Program-made: the position numbers and the translations under genes
Assembly (NCBI GenBank): GCA_035578905.1
Contig: JAQJVL010002216.1
Coordinates: 1 to 64,000 of the forward strand
Length of the DNA: 64,000 nt
Direction: 5' to 3'
From: Stictocephala bisonia
Taxonomy: Eukaryota; Arthropoda; Insecta; Hemiptera; Membracidae
Shown here: one piece after another, positions 11,901 to 26,900 of the stretch
How positions within the stretch are numbered: the first letter of the stretch is position 1
How the letters are laid out: every line of letters starts with the position of its first letter
Notes under the pieces: model-generated
Told to the model about the DNA's origin: nothing
What the model saw: only the letters and a program-made list of their open reading frames with translations
Database searches by the model: none

Positions 11901-14900
11901 AGAGGCAATTTAAACATCACAATCAGGGCGAATTTGCTAAAAACTTTGTTTCCAATTCTCTCGCTTTCTAGACGTCTCACGGGCCTTTCTGATGCTTTTC
12001 CATGACCAGCTGGACATTCTAAACAAGTACGTATAGTTAAGATTTCACTAGAAAAAATTCAGATTTTTCATCGAAAAAGTGCCAAAGGGGGGACCATTGG
12101 AAGATTTGAAGTTTTTTGAGAAAAATCCAACCACGCAAATCTTGACGTATGACACACTTTTCTGGGGTAGAATTATACACTGAATCAGGAAATGTCTTTC
12201 GTTTTGGTGCAACTCTTACAATAAAGCCTCCAGAGGCAATTTAAACATCACAATCAGGGTGCAATTGCTAACAAACTTTGTTTCCAATTCTCTCGCTTTC
12301 TAGACGTCTCACGGGCCATTCTGATGCTTTTCCATGACCAGCTGGACATTCTAAACAAGTACGTATAGTTAAGATTTCACTAGAAAAAATTCAGATTTTT
12401 CATCGAAAAAGTGCCAAAGGGGGGACCATTGGAAGATTTGAAGTTTTTTGAGAAAAATCCAACCACGCAAATCTTGACGTATGACACACTTTTCTGGGGT
12501 AGAATTATACACTGAATCAGGAAATGTCTTTCGTTTTGGTGCAACTCTTACAATAAAGCCTCCAGAGGCAATTTAAACATCACAATCAGGGCGAATTTGC
12601 TAAAAACTTTGTTTCCAATTCTCTCGCTTTCTAGACGTCTCACGGGCCATTCTGATGCTTTTCCATGACCAGCTGGACATTCTAAACAAGTACGTATAGT
12701 TAAGATTTCACTAGAAAAAATTCAGATTTTTCATCGAAAAAGTGCCAAAGGGGGGACCATTGGAAGATTTGAAGTTTTTTGAGAAAAATCCAACCACGCA
12801 AATCTTGACGTATGACACACTTTTCTGGGGTAGAATTATACACTGAATCAGGAAATGTCTTTCGTTTTGGTGCAACTCTTACAATAAAGCCTCCAGAGGC
12901 AATTTAAACATCACAATCAGGGTGCAATTGCTAACAAACTTTGTTTCCAATTCTCTCGCTTTCTAGACGTCTCACGGGCCATTCTGATGCTTTTCCATGA
13001 CCAGCTGGACATTCTAAACAAGTACGTATAGTTAAGATTTCACTAGAAAAAATTCAGATTTTTCATCGAAAAAGTGCCAAAGGGGGGACCATTGGAAGAT
13101 TTGAAGTTTTTTGAGAAAAATCCAACCACGCAAATCTTGACGTATGACACACTTTTCTGGGGTAGAATTATACACTGAATCAGGAAATGTCTTTCGTTTT
13201 GGTGCAACTCTCACAATAAAGCCTCCAGAGGCAATTTAAACATCACAATCAGGGCGAATTTGCTAAAAACTTTGTTTCCAATTCTCTCGCTTTCTAGACA
13301 TCTCACGGGCTATTCTGATGCTTTTCCATGACCAGCTGGACATTCTAAACAAGTACGTATAGTTAAGATTTCACTAGAAAAAATTCAGATTTTTCATCGA
13401 AAAAGTGCCAAAGGGGGGACCATTGGAAGATTTGAAGTTTTTTGAGAAAAATCCAACCACGCAAATCTTGACGTATGACACACTTTTCTGGGGTAGAATT
13501 ATACACTGAATCAGGAAATGTCTTTCGTTTTGGTGCAACTCTTACAATAAAGCCTCCAGAGGCAATTTAAACATCACAATCAGGGCGAATTTGCTAAAAA
13601 CTTTGTTTCCAATTCTCTCGCTTTCTAGACGTCTCACGGGCCATTCTGATGCTTTTCCATGACCAGCTGGACATTCTAAACAAGTACGTATAGTTAAGAT
13701 TTCACTAGAAAAAATTCAGATTTTTCATCGAAAAAGTGCCAAAGGGGGGACCATTGGAAGATTTGAAGTTTTTTGAGAAAAATCCAACCACGCAAATCTT
13801 GACGTATGACACACTTTTCTGGGGTAGAATTATACACTGAATCAGGAAATGTCTTTCGTTTTGGTGCAACTCTTACAATAAAGCCTCCAGAGGCAATTTA
13901 AACATCACAATCAGGGTGCAATTGCTAACAAACTTTGTTTCCAATTCTCTCGCTTTCTAGACGTCTCACGGGCCATTCTGATGCTTTTCCATGACCAGCT
14001 GGACATTCTAAACAAGTACGTATAGTTAAGATTTCACTAGAAAAAATTCAGATTTTTCATCGAAAAAGTGCCAAAGGGGGGACCATTGGAAGATTTGAAG
14101 TTTTTTGAGAAAAATCCAACCACGCAAATCTTGACGTATGACACACTTTTCTGGGGTAGAATTATACACTGAATCAGGAAATGTCTTTCGTTTTGGTGCA
14201 ACTCTCACAATAAAGCCTCCAGAGGCAATTTAAACATCACAATCAGGGCGAATTTGCTAAAAACTTTGTTTCCAATTCTCTCGCTTTCTAGACGTCTCAC
14301 GGGCCTTTCTGATGCTTTTCCATGACCAGCTGGACATTCTAAACAAGTACGTATAGTTAAGATTTCACTAGAAAAAATTCAGATTTTTCATCGAAAAAGT
14401 GCCAAAGGGGGGACCATTGGAAGATTTGAAGTTTTTTGAGAAAAATCCAACCACGCAAATCTTGACGTATGACACACTTTTCTGGGGTAGAATTATACAC
14501 TGAATCAGGAAATGTCTTTCGTTTTGGTGCAACTCTTACAATAAAGCCTCCAGAGGCAATTTAAACATCACAATCAGGGTGCAATTGCTAACAAACTTTG
14601 TTTCCAATTCTCTCGCTTTCTAGACGTCTCACGGGCCATTCTGATGCTTTTCCATGACCAGCTGGACATTCTAAACAAGTACGTATAGTTAAGATTTCAC
14701 TAGAAAAAATTCAGATTTTTCATCGAAAAAGTGCCAAAGGGGGGACCATTGGAAGATTTGAAGTTTTTTGAGAAAAATCCAACCACGCAAATCTTGACGT
14801 ATGACACACTTTTCTGGGGTAGAATTATACACTGAATCAGGAAATGTCTTTCGTTTTGGTGCAACTCTTACAATAAAGCCTCCAGAGGCAATTTAAACAT

Positions 14901-17900
14901 CACAATCAGGGTGCAATTGCTAACAAACTTTGTTTCCAATTCTCTCGCTTTCTAGACGTCTCACGGGCCATTCTGATGCTTTTCCATGACCAGCTGGACA
15001 TTCTAAACAAGTACGTATAGTTAAGATTTCACTAGAAAAAATTCAGATTTTTCATCGAAAAAGTGCCAAAGGGGGGACCATTGGAAGATTTGAAGTTTTT
15101 TGAGAAAAATCCAACCACGCAAATCTTGACGTATGACACACTTTTCTGGGGTAGAATTATACACTGAATCAGGAAATGTCTTTCGTTTTGGTGCAACTCT
15201 TACAATAAAGCCTCCAGAGGCAATTTAAACATCACAATCAGGGTGCAATTGCTAACAAACTTTGTTTCCAATTCTCTCGCTTTCTAGACGTCTCACGGGC
15301 CATTCTGATGCTTTTCCATGACCAGCTGGACATTCTAAACAAGTACGTATAGTTAAGATTTCACTAGAAAAAATTCAGATTTTTCATCGAAAAAGTGCCA
15401 AAGGGGGGACCATTGGAAGATTTGAAGTTTTTTGAGAAAAATCCAACCACGCAAATCTTGACGTATGACACACTTTTCTGGGGTAGAATTATACACTGAA
15501 TCAGGAAATGTCTTTCGTTTTGGTGCAACTCTCACAATAAAGCCTCCAGAGGCAATTTAAACATCACAATCAGGGCGAATTTGCTAAAAACTTTGTTTCC
15601 AATTCTCTCGCTTTCTAGACGTCTCACGGGCCTTTCTGATGCTTTTCCATGACCAGCTGGACATTCTAAACAAGTACGTATAGTTAAGATTTCACTAGAA
15701 AAAATTCAGATTTTTCATCGAAAAAGTGCCAAAGGGGGGACCATTGGAAGATTTGAAGTTTTTTGAGAAAAATCCAACCACGCAAATCTTGACGTATGAC
15801 ACACTTTTCTGGGGTAGAATTATACACTGAATCAGGAAATGTCTTTCGTTTTGGTGCAACTCTTACAATAAAGCCTCCAGAGGCAATTTAAACATCACAA
15901 TCAGGGTGCAATTGCTAACAAACTTTGTTTCCAATTCTCTCGCTTTCTAGACGTCTCACGGGCCATTCTGATGCTTTTCCATGACCAGCTGGACATTCTA
16001 AACAAGTACGTATAGTTAAGATTTCACTAGAAAAAATTCAGATTTTTCATCGAAAAAGTGCCAAAGGGGGGACCATTGGAAGATTTGAAGTTTTTTGAGA
16101 AAAATCCAACCACGCAAATCTTGACGTATGACACACTTTTCTGGGGTAGAATTATACACTGAATCAGGAAATGTCTTTCGTTTTGGTGCAACTCTTACAA
16201 TAAAGCCTCCAGAGGCAATTTAAACATCACAATCAGGGCGAATTTGCTAAAAACTTTGTTTCCAATTCTCTCGCTTTCTAGACGTCTCACGGGCTATTCT
16301 GATGCTTTTCCATGACCAGCTGGACATTCTAAACAAGTACGTATAGTTAAGATTTCACTAGAAAAAATTCAGATTTTTCATCGAAAAAGTGCCAAAGGGG
16401 GGACCATTGGAAGATTTGAAGTTTTTTGAGAAAAATCCAACCACGCAAATCTTGACGTATGACACACTTTTCTGGGGTAGAATTATACACTGAATCAGGA
16501 AATGTCTTTCGTTTTGGTGCAACTCTTACAATAAAGCCTCCAGAGGCAATTTAAACATCACAATCAGGGTGCAATTGCTAACAAACTTTGTTTCCAATTC
16601 TCTCGCTTTCTAGACGTCTCACGGGCCATTCTGATGCTTTTCCATGACCAGCTGGACATTCTAAACAAGTACGTATAGTTAAGATTTCACTAGAAAAAAT
16701 TCAGATTTTTCATCGAAAAAGTGCCAAAGGGGGGACCATTGGAAGATTTGAAGTTTTTTGAGAAAAATCCAACCACGCAAATCTTGACGTATGACACACT
16801 TTTCTGGGGTAGAATTATACACTGAATCAGGAAATGTCTTTCGTTTTGGTACAACTCTCACAATAAAGCCTCCAGAGGCAATTTAAACATCACAATCAGG
16901 GCGAATTTGCTAAAAACTTTGTTTCCAATTCTCTCGCTTTCTAGACGTCTCACGGGCTATTCTGATGCTTTTCCATGACCAGCTGGACATTCTAAACAAG
17001 TACGTATAGTTAAGATTTCACTAGAAAAAATTCAGATTTTTCATCGAAAAAGTGCCAAAGGGGGGACCATTGGAAGATTTGAAGTTTTTTGAGAAAAATC
17101 CAACCACGCAAATCTTGACGTATGACACACTTTTCTGGGGTAGAATTATACACTGAATCAGGAAATGTCTTTCGTTTTGGTGCAACTCTTACAATAAAGC
17201 CTCCAGAGGCAATTTAAACATCACAATCAGGGTACATTTGCTAAAAACTTTGTTTCCAATTCTCTCGCTTTCTAGACGTCTTACGGGCTATTCTGATGCT
17301 TTTCCATGACCAGCTGGACAATCTAAACAAGTACGTATAGTTAAGATTTCACTAGAAAAAAATCAGATTTTTCATCGAAAAAGTGCCAAAGGGGGGACCA
17401 TTGGAAGATTTGAAGTTTTTTGAGAAAAATCCAACCACGCAAATCTTGACGTATGACACACTTTTCTGGGGTAGAATTATACACTGAATCAGGAAATGTC
17501 TTTCGTTTTGGTGCAACTCTTACAATAAAGCCTCCAGAGGCAATTTAAACATCACAATCAGGGTGCAATTGCTAACAAACTTTGTTTCCAATTCTCACGA
17601 TTTCTAGACGTCTCACGGGCCATTCTGATGCTTTTCCATGACCAGCTGGACATTCTAAACAAGTACGTATAGTTAAGATTTCACTAGAAAAAATTCAGAT
17701 TTTTCATCGAAAAAGTGCCAAAGGGGGGACCATTGGAAGATTTGAAGTTTTTTGAGAAAAATCCAACCACGCAAATCTTGACGTATGACACACTTTTCTG
17801 GGGTAGAATTATACACTGAATCAGGAAATGTCTTTCGTTTTGGTGCAACTCTTACAATAAAGCCTCCAGAGGTAATTTAAACATCACAATCAGGGCGAAT

Positions 17901-20900
17901 TTGCTAAAAACTTTGTTTCCAATTCTCTCGTTTCTAGACGTCTTACAGGCTATTCTGATACTTTTCCATGACCAGCTGGACAATATAAACAAGTACGTAT
18001 AGTTAAGATTTCACTAGAAAAAATTCAGATTTTTCATCGAAAAAGTGCCAAAGGGGGGACCATTGGAAGATTTGAAGTTTTTTGAGAAAAATCCAACCAC
18101 GCAAATCTTGACGTATGACACACTTTTCTGGGGTAGAATTATACACTGAATCAGGAAATGTCTTTCGTTTTGGTGCAACTCTTACAATAAAGCCTCCAGA
18201 GGCAATTTAAACATCACAATCAGGGTGCAATTGCTAACAAACTTTGTTTCTAATTCTCTCGCTTTCTAGACGTCTCACGGGCCATTCTGATGCTTTTCCA
18301 TGACCAGCTGGACATTCTAAACAAGTACGTATAGTTAAGATTTCACTAGAAAAAATTCAGATTTTTCATCGAAAAAGTGCCAAAGGGGGGACCATTGGAA
18401 GATTTGAAGTTTTTTGAGAAAAATCCAACCACGCAAATCTTGACGTATGACACACTTTTCTGGGGTAGAATTATACACTGAATCAGGAAATGTCTTTCGT
18501 TTTGGTGCAACTCTTACAATAAAGCCTCCAGAGGCAATTTAAACATCACAATCAGGGTGCAATTGCTAACAAACTTTGTTTCCAATTCTCTCGCTTTCTA
18601 GACGTCTCACGGGCCATTCTGATGCTTTTCCATGACCAGCTGGACATTCTAAACAAGTACGTATAGTTAAGATTTCACTAGAAAAAATTCAGATTTTTCA
18701 TCGAAAAAGTGCCAAAGGGGGGACCATTGGAAGATTTGAAGTTTTTTGAGAAAAATCCAACCACGCAAATCTTGACGTATGACACACTTTTCTGGGGTAG
18801 AATTATACACTGAATCAGGAAATGTCTTTCGTTTTGGTGCAACTCTTACAATAAAGCCTCCAGAGGCAATTTAAACATCACAATCAGGGTGCAATTGCTA
18901 ACAAACTTTGTTTCCAATTCTCTCGCTTTCTAGACGTCTCACGGGCCATTCTGATGCTTTTCCATGACCAGCTGGACATTCTAAACAAGTACGTATAGTT
19001 AAGATTTCACTAGAAAAAATTCAGATTTTTCATCGAAAAAGTGCCAAAGGGGGGACCATTGGAAGATTTGAAGTTTTTTGAGAAAAATCCAACCACGCAA
19101 ATCTTGACGTATGACACACTTTTCTGGGGTAGAATTATACACTGAATCAGGAAATGTCTTTCGTTTTGGTGCAACTCTTACAATAAAGCCTCCAGAGGCA
19201 ATTTAAACATCACAATCAGGGCGAATTTGCTAAAAACTTTGTTTCCAATTCTCTCGCTTTCTAGACGTCTCACGGGCTATTCTGATGCTTTTCCATGACC
19301 AGCTGGACATTCTAAACAAGTACGTATAGTTAAGATTTCACTAGAAAAAATTCAGATTTTTCATCGAAAAAGTGCCAAAGGGGGGACCATTGGAAGATTT
19401 GAAGTTTTTTGAGAAAAATCCAACCACGCAAATCTTGACGTATGACACACTTTTCTGGGGTAGAATTATACACTGAATCAGGAAATGTCTTTCGTTTTGG
19501 TGCAACTCTTACAATAAAGCCTCCAGAGGCAATTTAAACATCACAATCAGGGCGAATTTGCTAACAAACTTTGTTTTCAATTCTCTCGCTTTCTAAACGT
19601 CTCACGGGCCATTCTGATGCTTTTCCATGACCAGCTGGACATTCTAAACAAGTACGTATAGTTAAGATTTCACTAGAAAAAATTCATATTTTTCATCGAA
19701 AAAGTGCCAAAGGGGGGACCATTGGAAGATTTGAAGTTTTTTGAGAAAAATTTAACCACGCAAATCTTGACGTATGACACACTTTTCTGGGGTAGAATTA
19801 TACACTGAATCAGGAAATGTCTTTCGTTTTGGTGCAACTCTTACAATAAAGCCTCCAGAGGCAATTTAAACATCACAATCAGGGCGAATTTGCTAAAAAC
19901 TTTGTTTCCAATTCTCTCGCTTTCTAGACATCTCACGGGCCTATTCTGATGCTTTTCCATGACCAGCTGGACATTCTAAACAAGTACGTATAGTTAAGAT
20001 TTCACTAGAAAAAATTCAGATTTTTCATCGAAAAAGTGCCAAAGGGGGGACCATTGGAAGATTTGAAGTTTTTTGAGAAAAATCCAACCACGCAAATCTT
20101 GACGTATGACACACTTTTCTGGGGTAGAATTATACACTGAATCAGGAAATGTCTTTCGTTTTGGTGCAACTCTTACAATAAAGCCTCCAGAGGCAATTTA
20201 AACATCACAATCAGGGCGAATTTGCTAACAAACTTTGTTTCCAATTCTCTCGCTTTCTAGACGTCTCACGGGCCATTCTGATGCTTTTCCATGACCAGCT
20301 GGACATTCTAAACAAGTACGTATAGTTAAGATTTCACTAGAAAAAATTCAGATTTTTCATCGAAAAAGTGCCAAAGGGGGGACCATTGGAAGATTTGAAG
20401 TTTTTTGAGAAAAATCCAACCACGCAAATCTTGACGTATGACACACTTTTCTGGGGTAGAATTATACACTGAATCAGGAAATGTCTTTCGTTTTGGTGCA
20501 ACTCTTACAATAAAGCCTCCAGAGGCAATTTAAACATCACAATCAGGGCGAATTTGCTAAAAACTTTGTTTCCAATTCTCTCGCTTTCTAGACGTCTCAC
20601 GGGCCTTTCTGATGCTTTTCCATGACCAGCTGGACATTCTAAACAAGTACGTATAGTTAAGATTTCACTAGAAAAAATTCAGATTTTTCATCGAAAAAGT
20701 GCCAAAGGGGGGACCATTGGAAGATTTGAAGTTTTTTGAGAAAAATCCAACCACGCAAATCTTGACGTATGACACACTTTTCTGGGGTAGAATTATACAC
20801 TGAATCAGGAAATGTCTTTCGTTTTGGTGCAACTCTTACAATAAAGCCTCCAGAGGCAATTTAAACATCACAATCAGGGCGAATTTGCTAAAAACTTTGT

Positions 20901-23900
20901 TTCCAATTCTCTCGCTTTCTAGACCTCTCACGGGCTATTCTGATGCTTTTCCATGACCAGCTGGACATTCTAAACAAGTACGTATAGTTAAGATTTCACT
21001 AGAAAAAATTCAGATTTTTCATCGAAAAAGTGCCAAAGGGGGGACCATTGGAAGATTTGAAGTTTTTTGAGAAAAATCCAACCACGCAAATCTTGACGTA
21101 TGACACACTTTTCTGGGGTAGAATTATACACTGAATCAGGAAATGTCTTTCGTTTTGGTGCAACTCTTACAATAAAGCCTCCAGAGGCAATTTAAACATC
21201 ACAATCAGGGCGAATTTGCTAAAAACTTTGTTTCCAATTCTCTCGCTTTCTAGACGTCTCACGGGCCATTCTGATGCTTTTCCATGACCAGCTGGACATT
21301 CTAAACAAGTACGTATAGTTAAGATTTCACTAGAAAAAATTCAGATTTTTCATCGAAAAAGTGCCAAAGGGGGGACCATTGGAAGATTTGAAGTTTTTTG
21401 AGAAAAATCCAACCACGCAAATCTTGACGTATGACACACTTTTCTGGGGTAGAATTATACACTGAATCAGGAAATGTCTTTCGTTTTGGTGCAACTCTTA
21501 CAATAAAGCCTCCAGAGGCAATTTAAACATCACAATCAGGGTGCAATTGCTAACAAACTTTGTTTCCAATTCTCTCGCTTTCTAGACGTCTCACGGGCCA
21601 TTCTGATGCTTTTCCATGACCAGCTGGACATTCTAAACAAGTACGTATAGTTAAGATTTCACTAGAAAAAATTCAGATTTTTCATCGAAAAAGTGCCAAA
21701 GGGGGGACCATTGGAAGATTTGAAGTTTTTTGAGAAAAATCCAACCACGCAAATCTTGACGTATGACACACTTTTCTGGGGTAGAATTATACACTGAATC
21801 AGGAAATGTCTTTCGTTTTGGTGCAACTCTCACAATAAAGCCTCCAGAGGCAATTTAAACATCACAATCAGGGCGAATTTGCTAAAAACTTTGTTTCCAA
21901 TTCTCTCGCTTTCTAGACGTCTCACGGGCTATTCTGATGCTTTTCCATGACCAGCTGGACATTCTAAACAAGTACGTATAGTTAAGATTTCACTAGGAAA
22001 AATTCAGATTTTCCATCGAAAAAGTGCCAAAGGGGGGACCATTGGAAGATTTGAAGTTTTTTGAGAAAAATCCAACCACGCAAATCTTGACGTATGACAC
22101 ACTTTTCTGGGGTAGAATTATACACTGAATCAGGAAATGTCTTTCGTTTTGGTGCAATTCCACAATAAAGCCTCCAGAGGCAATTTAAACATCACAATCA
22201 GGGTGCAATTGCTAACAAACTTTGTTTCCAATTCTCTCGCTTTCTAGACGTCTCACGGGCCATTCTGATGCTTTTCCATGACCAGCTGGACATTCTTAAC
22301 AAGTACGTATAGTTAAGATTTCACTAGAAAAAATTCAGATTTTTCATCGAAAAAGTGCCAAAGGGGGGACCATTGGAAGATTTGAAGTTTTTTGAGAAAA
22401 ATCCAACCACGCAAATCTTGACGTATGACACACTTTTCTGGGGTAGAATTATACACTGAATCAGGAAATGTCTTTCGTTTTGGTGCAACTCTTACAATAA
22501 AGCCTCCAGAGGCAATTTAAACATCACAATCAGGGCGAATTTGCTAACAAACTTTGTTTCCAATTCTCTCGCTTTCTAGACGTCTCACGGGCCATTCTGA
22601 TGCTTTTCCATGACCAGCTGGACATTCTAAACAAGTACGTATAGTTAAGATTTCACTAGAAAAAATTCAGATTTTTCATCGAAAAAGTGCCAAAGGGGGG
22701 ACCATTGGAAGATTTGAAGTTTTTTGAGAAAAATCCAACCACGCAAATCTTGACGTATGACACACTTTTCTGGGGTAGAATTATACACTGAATCAGGAAA
22801 TGTCTTTCGTTTTGGTTCAACTCTTACAATAAAGCCTCCAGAGGCAATTTAAACATCACAATCAGGGTGCAATTGCTAACAAACTTTGTTTCCAATTCTC
22901 TCGCTTTCTAGACGTCTCACGGGCCATTCTGATGCTTTTCCATGACCAGCTGGACATTCTAAACAAGTACGTATAGTTAAGATTTCACTAGAAAAAATTC
23001 AGATTTTTCATCGAAAAAGTGCCAAAGGGGGGACCATTGGAAGATTTGAAGTTTTTTGAGAAAAATCCAACCACGCAAATCTTGACGTATGACACACTTT
23101 TCTGGGGTAGAATTATACACTGAATCAGGAAATGTCTTTCGTTATGGTGCAACTCTTACAATAAAGCCTCCAGAGGCAATTTAAACATCACAATCTGGGT
23201 GCCATTTGCTAACAAACTTTGTTTCCAATTCTCTCATTTCTAGACGTCTCACGGGCCATGCTGATGCTTTTCCATGACCAGCTGGACATTCTAAACAAGT
23301 ACGTATAGTTAAGTTTTCACTAGAAAAAATTCAGATTTTTCATCAAAAAAGTGCCAAAGGGGGGACCAATGGAAGATTTGAAGTTTTTTAAAAAAAGTCC
23401 AACCACGCAAATCTTGATGTATGACACACTTTTCTGGGGTAGAATAATACACTGAATCAGGAAATGTCTTTCGTTTTGGTTCAACTCTTACAATAAAGCC
23501 TCCAGAGGCAATTTAAACATCACAATCAGGGTGCAATTGCTAACAAACTTTGTTTCCAATTCTCTCGCTTTCTAGACGTCTCACGGGCCATTCTGATGCT
23601 TTTCCATGACCAGCTGGACATTCTAAACAAGTACGTATAGTTAAGATTTCACTAGAAAAAATTCAGATTTTTCATCGAAAAAGTGCCAAAGGGGGGACCA
23701 TTGGAAGATTTGAAGTTTTTTGAGAAAAATCCAACCACGCAAATCTTGACGTATGACACACTTTTCTGGGGTAGAATTATACACTGAATCAGGAAATGTC
23801 TTTCGTTTTGGTGCAACTCTCACAATAAAGCCTCCAGAGGCAATTTAAACATCACAATCAGGGCGAATTTGCTAAAAACTTTGTTTCCAATTCTCTCGCT

Positions 23901-26900
23901 TTCTAGACGTCTCACGGGCCATTCTGATATTTTTCCATGACCAGCTGGACATTCTAAACAAGTACGTATAGTTAAGATTTCACTAGAAAAAATTCAGATT
24001 TTTCATCGAAAAAGTGCCAAAGGGGGGACCATTGGAAGATTTGAAGTTTTTTGAGAAAAATCCAACCACGCAAATCTTGACGTATGACACACTTTTCTGG
24101 GGTAGAATTATACACTGAATCAGGAAATGTCTTTCGTTTTGGTGCAACTCTTATAATAAAGCCTCCAGAGGCAATTTAAACATCACAATCAGGGCGAATT
24201 TTCTAAAAACTTTGTTTCCAATTCTCTCGATTTCTAGACTTCTCACGGGCTATTCTGATGCTTTTCCATGACTAGCTGGACATTCTAAACAAGTACGTAT
24301 AGTTAAGATTTCACTAGAAAAAATTCAGATTTTTCATCGAAAAAGTGCCAAAGGGGGGACCATTGGAAGATTTGAAGTTTTTTGAGAAAAATCCAACCAC
24401 GCAAATCTTGACGTATGACACACTTTTCTGGGGTAGAATTATACACTGAATCAGGAAATGTCTTTCGTTTTGGTGCAACTCTTACAATAAAGCCTCCAGA
24501 GGCAATTTAAACATCACAATCAGGGCGAATTTGCTAAAAACTTTGTTTCCAATTATCTCGATTTCTAGATTTCTCACGGGCTATTCTGATGCTTTTCCAT
24601 GACCAGCTGGACATTCTAAACAAGTAAGTATAGTTAAGATTTCACTAGAAAAAATTCAGATTTTTCATCGAAAAAGTGCCAAAGGGGGGACCATTGGAAG
24701 ATTTGAAGTTTTTTGAGAAAAATCCAACCACGCAAATCTTGACGTATGACACACTTTTCTGGGGTAGAATTATACACTGAATCAGGAAATGTCTTTCGTT
24801 TTGGTGCAACTCTTACAATAAAGCCTCCAGAGGCAATTTAAACATCACAATCAGGGCGAATTTGCTAAAAACTTTGTTTCCAATTCTCTCGCTTTCTAGA
24901 CGTCTCACGGGCCTTTCTGATGCTTTTCCATGACCAGCTGGACATTCTAAACAAGTACGTATAGTTAAGATTTCACTAGAAAAAATTCAGATTTTTCATC
25001 GAAAAAGTGCCAAAGGGGGGACCATTGGAAGATTTGAAGTTTTTTGAGAAAAATCCAACCACGCAAATCTTGACGTATGACACACTTTTCTGGGGTAGAA
25101 TTATACACTGAATCAGGAAATGTCTTTCGTTTTGGTGCAACTCTTACAATAAAGCCTCCAGAGGCAATTTAAACATCACAATCAGGGTGCAATTGCTAAC
25201 AAACTTTGTTTCCAATTCTCTCGCTTTCTAGACGTCTCACGGGCCATTCTGATGCTTTTCCATGACCAGCTGGACATTCTAAACAAGTACGTATAGTTAA
25301 GATTTCACTAGAAAAAATTCAGATTTTTCATCGAAAAAGTGCCAAAGGGGGGACCATTGGAAGATTTGAAGTTTTTTGAGAAAAATCCAACCACGCAAAT
25401 CTTGACGTATGACACACTTTTCTGGGGTAGAATTATACACTGAATCAGGAAATGTCTTTCGTTTTGGTGCAACTCTCACAATAAAGCCTCCAGAGGCAAT
25501 TTAAACATCACAATCAGGGCGAATTTGCTAACAAACTTTGTTTCCAATTCTCTCGCTTTCTAGACGTCTCACGGGCCTATTCTGATGCTTTTCCATGACC
25601 AGCTGGACATTCTAAACAAGTACGTATAGTTAAGATTTCACTAGAAAAAATTCAGATTTTTCATCGAAAAAGTGCCAAAGGGGGGACCATTGGAAGATTT
25701 GAAGTTTTTTGAGAAAAATCCAACCACGCAAATCTTGACGTATGACACACTTTTCTGGGGTAGAATTATACACTGAATCAGGAAATGTCTTTCGTTTTGG
25801 TGCAACTCTTACAATAAAGCCTCCAGAGGCAATTTAAACATCACAATCAGGGCGAATTTGCTAAAAACTTTGTTTCCAATTCTCTCGCTTTCTAGACGTC
25901 TCACGGGCCATTCTGATGCTTTTCCATGACCAGCTGGACATTCTAAACAAGTACGTATAGTTAAGATTTCACTAGAAAAAATTCAGATTTTTCATCGAAA
26001 AAGTGCCAAAGGGGGGACCATTGGAAGATTTGAAGTTTTTTGAGAAAAATCCAACCACGCAAATCTTGACGTATGACACACTTTTCTGGGGTAGAATTAT
26101 ACACTGAATCAGGAAATGTCTTTCGTTTTGGTGCAACTCTTACAATAAAGCCTCCAGAGGCAATTTAAACATCACAATCAGGGTGCAATTGCTAACAAAC
26201 TTTGTTTCCAATTCTCTCGCTTTCTAGACGTCTCACGGGCCATTCTGATGCTTTTCCATGACCAGCTGGACATTCTAAACAAGTACGTATAGTTAAGATT
26301 TCACTAGAAAAAATTCAGATTTTTCATCGAAAAAGTGCCAAAGGGGGGACCATTGGAAGATTTGAAGTTTTTTGAGAAAAATCCAACCACGCAAATCTTG
26401 ACGTATGACACACTTTTCTGGGGTAGAATTATACACTGAATCAGGAAATGTCTTTCGTTTTGGTGCAACTCTTACAATAAAGCCTCCAGAGGCAATTTAA
26501 ACATCACAATCAGGGCGAATTTGCTAACAAACTTTGTTTCCAATTCTCTCGCTTTCTAGACGTCTCACGGGCCATTCTGATGCTTTTCCATGACCAGCTG
26601 GACATTCTAAACAAGTACGTATAGTTAAGATTTCACTAGAAAAAATTCAGATTTTTCATCGAAAAAGTGCCAAAGGGGGGACCATTGGAAGATTTGAAGT
26701 TTTTTGAGAAAAATCCAACCACGCAAATCTTGACGAATTGCACACTTTTCTGGGGTAGAATTATACACTTAATCAGGAAATGTCTTTAGTTTTGGTGCAA
26801 CTCTCACAATTAAGCCTCCAGTGGCAATTTAAACATCACAATCAGGGGACAATTGCTAACAAACTTTATTTCCAATTCTCTCGCTTTCTAAACGTCTCAC

